Origin: an uncultured Cocleimonas sp.
GTDB lineage: Bacteria; Pseudomonadota; Gammaproteobacteria; Thiotrichales; Thiotrichaceae
Assembly (NCBI RefSeq): GCF_947495625.1
Contig: NZ_CANLZW010000030.1
Span: 1-60,482, forward strand
Direction of reading: 5' to 3'
DNA: 60,482 nucleotides
Of this stretch, positions 58,268 through 60,482 are shown piece by piece; positions within the stretch are counted from its first letter, which is position 1, and each line of letters begins with the position of its first letter. A program made the translations under genes and the position numbers. The notes beneath the pieces were generated by a model. It ran no database searches. It had not been told where the DNA came from and saw only the letters and a list, made by a program, of their open reading frames with translations.

Positions 58268-59086
58268 TTAGTTAGTCGAGTTTTGAGACTTCTTAGATAT
58301 TATCGGCATCAGAAGGAGTTGATCTAGTCTGTTATCTTTAGCTTCTCTACAGTATTCAAGACCGACCTCCATTTGAGGCAATTCGTTATAAGGTAAACGA
58401 GTTGCTGTGCCAAAAAAGTAATCGAAAATGGGAAACATGACGCAAAAATTACTATCAGTATATTTTCTCTGACTTGAATGATGCATACGATGAAAATCAG
58501 GAGTTGCTATAAATTTTCGTAAGTAAAAATCAAGTCGTTCTGGTAAAACAATATTGCTATGGCTGAAGTGTGCGATTGCGGCATGGAGAATATTAACCAT
58601 TGCAATGACTATCACCGGGGCACCTAGAAAGATAATAAGTGGTGTCGCGATAAGCCCGTTAATCATAGGCTCAAGTGGATGATGGCGATGACCTGTGGTT
58701 ACATCTATCTCAACATCAGAATGATGAACCGCATGGATTTTCCAAAGTAATGGGGATTTATGAAAAGCACGATGTAACCAATAGGTAATGAACTCCATCA
58801 AAAAAACAAGAAATATGAAAATGTTAATATCTGATATTTGAAAATGGCGAACAAGTGTTGTGTCAGAGTGTAGCTTTTGAATAACAAAACCTAGTCCGAT
58901 TGAATAGAATAGAACAATAAAATGATTAAAAAAAGCTAGACCAATATTGTTAAACCATCTCCCAGTTTGATTTTGACTGGGGTTTCGACGAGGAATAAAA
59001 CCTTCAAGTATAAAAAAAACAAACATGCCACCAAAAATGATGGCAAATTGAAGTTCGTAATAATTATTTTGAATGTAATCAGCCAT
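58268..59086 (-). CDS. Membrane sterol-desaturase/fatty-acid hydroxylase family protein
   Basis: 272 residues from ATG 59086; the frame can begin at a TTG at 59092. Several transmembrane helices are seen (FAIIFGGMFVFFILEGFI, FFNHFIVLFYSIGLGFVI, IFIFLVFLMEFITYWL and others). The di-iron histidine clusters are HRAFH (about 108-112), HAVHHSD (about 120-126) and, further on, HRMHHSS, plus HHP. It is a di-iron oxygenase of the FA_hydroxylase superfamily; substrate (lipid, carotenoid or sterol-like) is undetermined. No operon partner. Confidence 0.88.
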   Translation of the reverse strand: MADYIQNNYYELQFAIIFGGMFVFFILEGFIPRRNPSQNQTGRWFNNIGLAFFNHFIVLFYSIGLGFVIQKLHSDTTLVRHFQISDINIFIFLVFLMEFITYWLHRAFHKSPLLWKIHAVHHSDVEIDVTTGHRHHPLEPMINGLIATPLIIFLGAPVIVIAMVNILHAAIAHFSHSNIVLPERLDFYLRKFIATPDFHRMHHSSQRKYTDSNFCVMFPIFDYFFGTATRLPYNELPQMEVGLEYCREAKDNRLDQLLLMPIISKKSQNSTN

Positions 59087-59126
59087 TTTCAATATCTAAT
59101 GAAAATAACAACAGCTCTCTATTATC

Positions 59127-59981
59127 TTAAAGTTTCTGGTTATAAAAGATATTCTCTGGAGAGGCCTTCCATTGATTTAAAGTAATCATTTTTAAACCGA
59201 TAGATCCATAATTAACGGCGTAATGATTATCTTCTGTTTTGATCACTGTATCTTTAAATCTAGAATCATTCAGAAGATCTTGAGCCATAACACCAACTTG
59301 TGCCTCTCTAGAATTAGACACACTCGTAAGGTATTTAAAAGAATAGATCTTCAAACCATTTTCAAGAGTACGGAGATATTTGATATTTTGTTTGAGGCGT
59401 ATATCTGAAACTTCAACAATAGCATCACATTGAAGGTCACAAACACTTCCATTTGAAATTTCAAGAGATTCGGTACAAGTTGACAGTGTTGGTAATGCCA
59501 AAGTTTGTGGCTTTCCTTCTAATGCTATTGTTGCGCCACAAGAATAACCTGGCGTATTAATTTTCTGAATTGTTACAGTTTGAGCATTTTGATTTTCAAA
59601 AATATTAAAACCCGGATACAAATCTACTTCGCCCGTTGTAGGACCAGTATTCAAAGGTAAAGAAGCTCCCATTAAAGCTTTGGCATCAGATACCAATTTA
59701 ATCCCACTACCACCAATAGATAATGCACTAACACCAATCAACGTAATAAACATCTTTCCAGCGCCTTTCTGCTTGGCAACCCTAAAAGCAACCGCAAATA
59801 ACAATAAACTAAGTGCAATAAGCATCGTGCCGCTTAACGTAGGGACTGCTGTAGCTCCCGGAATACTATAGGTCATAGTACCTATTGGATTAGGTGTACC
59901 TGCAAATACGTTTGAGGTTAAAACAAAAGATAGTGCTATGCTGAATCCAACTTTAGTAAAAAATTTTTCTCGCTTTTTCAT
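59127..59981 (-). CDS. Exported protein with midcut (XrtH-type) motif and C-terminal S74-like domain
   Basis: 284 residues. Signal peptide ends at VFA (about residue 27). A VPTLSGTMLIALSLLLFAVAFRV segment at about 46-68 followed by a basic QKGAGK and a second hydrophobic stretch resembles proteins that are cut in the middle by the exosortase variant XrtH ('midcut-by-XrtH'). The C-terminal ~90 residues (SDIRLKQNIKYL...GLKIYSFKYL... VGVMAQDLL) match the S74/endosialidase-type intramolecular chaperone domain. Four cysteines lie between the two. AGGAAGATACAGG precedes the ATG. Recognition rests on motifs alone; no XrtH gene is in the window. Confidence 0.72.
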   Translation of the reverse strand: MKKREKFFTKVGFSIALSFVLTSNVFAGTPNPIGTMTYSIPGATAVPTLSGTMLIALSLLLFAVAFRVAKQKGAGKMFITLIGVSALSIGGSGIKLVSDAKALMGASLPLNTGPTTGEVDLYPGFNIFENQNAQTVTIQKINTPGYSCGATIALEGKPQTLALPTLSTCTESLEISNGSVCDLQCDAIVEVSDIRLKQNIKYLRTLENGLKIYSFKYLTSVSNSREAQVGVMAQDLLNDSRFKDTVIKTEDNHYAVNYGSIGLKMITLNQWKASPENIFYNQKL

Positions 59982-60139
59982 CCTGTATCTTCCTTAAGTA
60001 TTGGTTAAAATTACTGAATCAGAGACAGATAATGGAGTGATTATTTTTATATTGTTTAATTATCTTGAATACAGTCTAGCACAAACGATTTACTATAAAA
60101 AAGAAGCGCACCTTCAATTAACATAGGTATTTATTAAGA

Positions 60140-60361
60140 ATGTTCTGGAAAAAACACCAAAAAAACATATTACTTGCGCTAATCATCATCATCGCAGCTG
60201 CAATGATTTTAAACTTATCCTACTATTTTTATGGCTCTCAAGAGTTATATCCAACTCAGGAGGAAGATGACAAAGTTAAATTGTTTAGTGGGCTCGTTTT
60301 CTTCGTTCTGTTATTGATAGAATCAGCTTTGGTGAATATATATCGAAAGCTGACTCCTTAA
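60140..60361 (+). CDS. Small two-helix membrane protein, unknown
   Basis: 73 residues. Two hydrophobic segments (ILLALIIIIAAAMILNLSYYF and FSGLVFFVLLLIESALVNI) are separated by an acidic loop (YPTQEEDDKVK), and the ends are basic. No Shine-Dalgarno is obvious. It lies just before a copy of the dispersed repeat. No homologue is recognised; coding status rests on composition and the amphipathic design. Confidence 0.6.
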   Translation: MFWKKHQKNILLALIIIIAAAMILNLSYYFYGSQELYPTQEEDDKVKLFSGLVFFVLLLIESALVNIYRKLTP

Positions 60362-60383
60362 ACTTAAACCATTCTAAAAAAAC

Positions 60384-60405
60384 GGCTCAAAGTGGGGGGG
60401 TGACC
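60384..60405 (-). repeat. Dispersed element copy after the small membrane gene
   Basis: GGTCACCCCCCCACTTTGAGC on the minus strand, 23 bases after the stop of the small membrane-protein gene. The core has CCACTTTGAG in place of TACTTTTAGG. Confidence 0.75.
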
Positions 60406-60482
60406 TCACTACTGTCCCACAGTTTACCATTAGAAAGCGAACTTCATCTGAGGCTCGCTTTTCTTATGTCTGGGAGGATCTG

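Overview
The window reads as chromosome of a low-GC gammaproteobacterium. The evidence is the gene set and its arrangement: trmL, ribF, birA-coaX-SPOR, hemF, gshB, divergent ispB/rpmA-obgE-proB, rdgC, bipA/typA, aerobic haem synthesis, a gspC gene, a gammaproteobacterial-type 6S RNA and two SAH riboswitches. A marine or sulfur-oxidiser (Thiotrichales-like) relative is possible, but I cannot fix the genus. Most genes are housekeeping. No phage, insertion sequence, CRISPR array or restriction/defence locus is visible.

Layout. 0.1-3.7 kb: metallo-beta-lactamase-fold hydrolase, tRNA-Phe, trmL, ribF, a lipoprotein. 3.9-10.3 kb: an MFS-birA-coaX-SPOR operon, a minus-strand 6S RNA and a LexA-like repressor, flanked by two secreted ankyrin proteins. 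10.3-17.5 kb: bioD-lepB, hemF, an ECF sigma/anti-sigma/subtilase operon, a structured RNA candidate with its own terminator, then gshB-osmC and an NlpC/P60 peptidase. 17.5-26.7 kb: ispB, rpmA (without rplU), obgE-proB, a membrane protein, an orphan precorrin-isomerase homologue lacking the family histidine, purC, gspC, apbE. 26.8-34 kb: a leftward carbon cluster tkt-gap-pgk-pyk-fba. 34.6-38.5 kb: the methyl cycle (metK, ahcY, metF), with one SAH riboswitch before metK and a second before ahcY. 38.7-45.2 kb: a DUF1501/DUF1800 pair, a NarL-type regulator and typA diverging around a consensus CRP-type site, and a DUF1007-like protein. 45.2-50.7 kb: a VWA protein-histidine kinase-response regulator operon, divergent from a ChaN-PDZ lipoprotein. 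50.8-60.4 kb: a very large secreted protein of clearly higher GC, a Thr/Ser/Asp-rich lipoprotein, rdgC, a membrane fatty-acid hydroxylase, and a protein joining an exosortase-like midcut segment to an S74-type chaperone domain.

A short dispersed element, core GTCACCCCCCTACTTTTAGG usually followed by a T-run, occurs at least eleven times. Almost all copies lie just behind stop codons. Some are solitary half-sites; others are perfect inverted pairs able to form hairpins of 20-25 bp, and one lies inside a coding sequence. This family, the paired SAH riboswitches, the structured RNA ahead of gshB, the histidine-less CbiC homologue and the midcut/S74 protein are the items most worth a second look.
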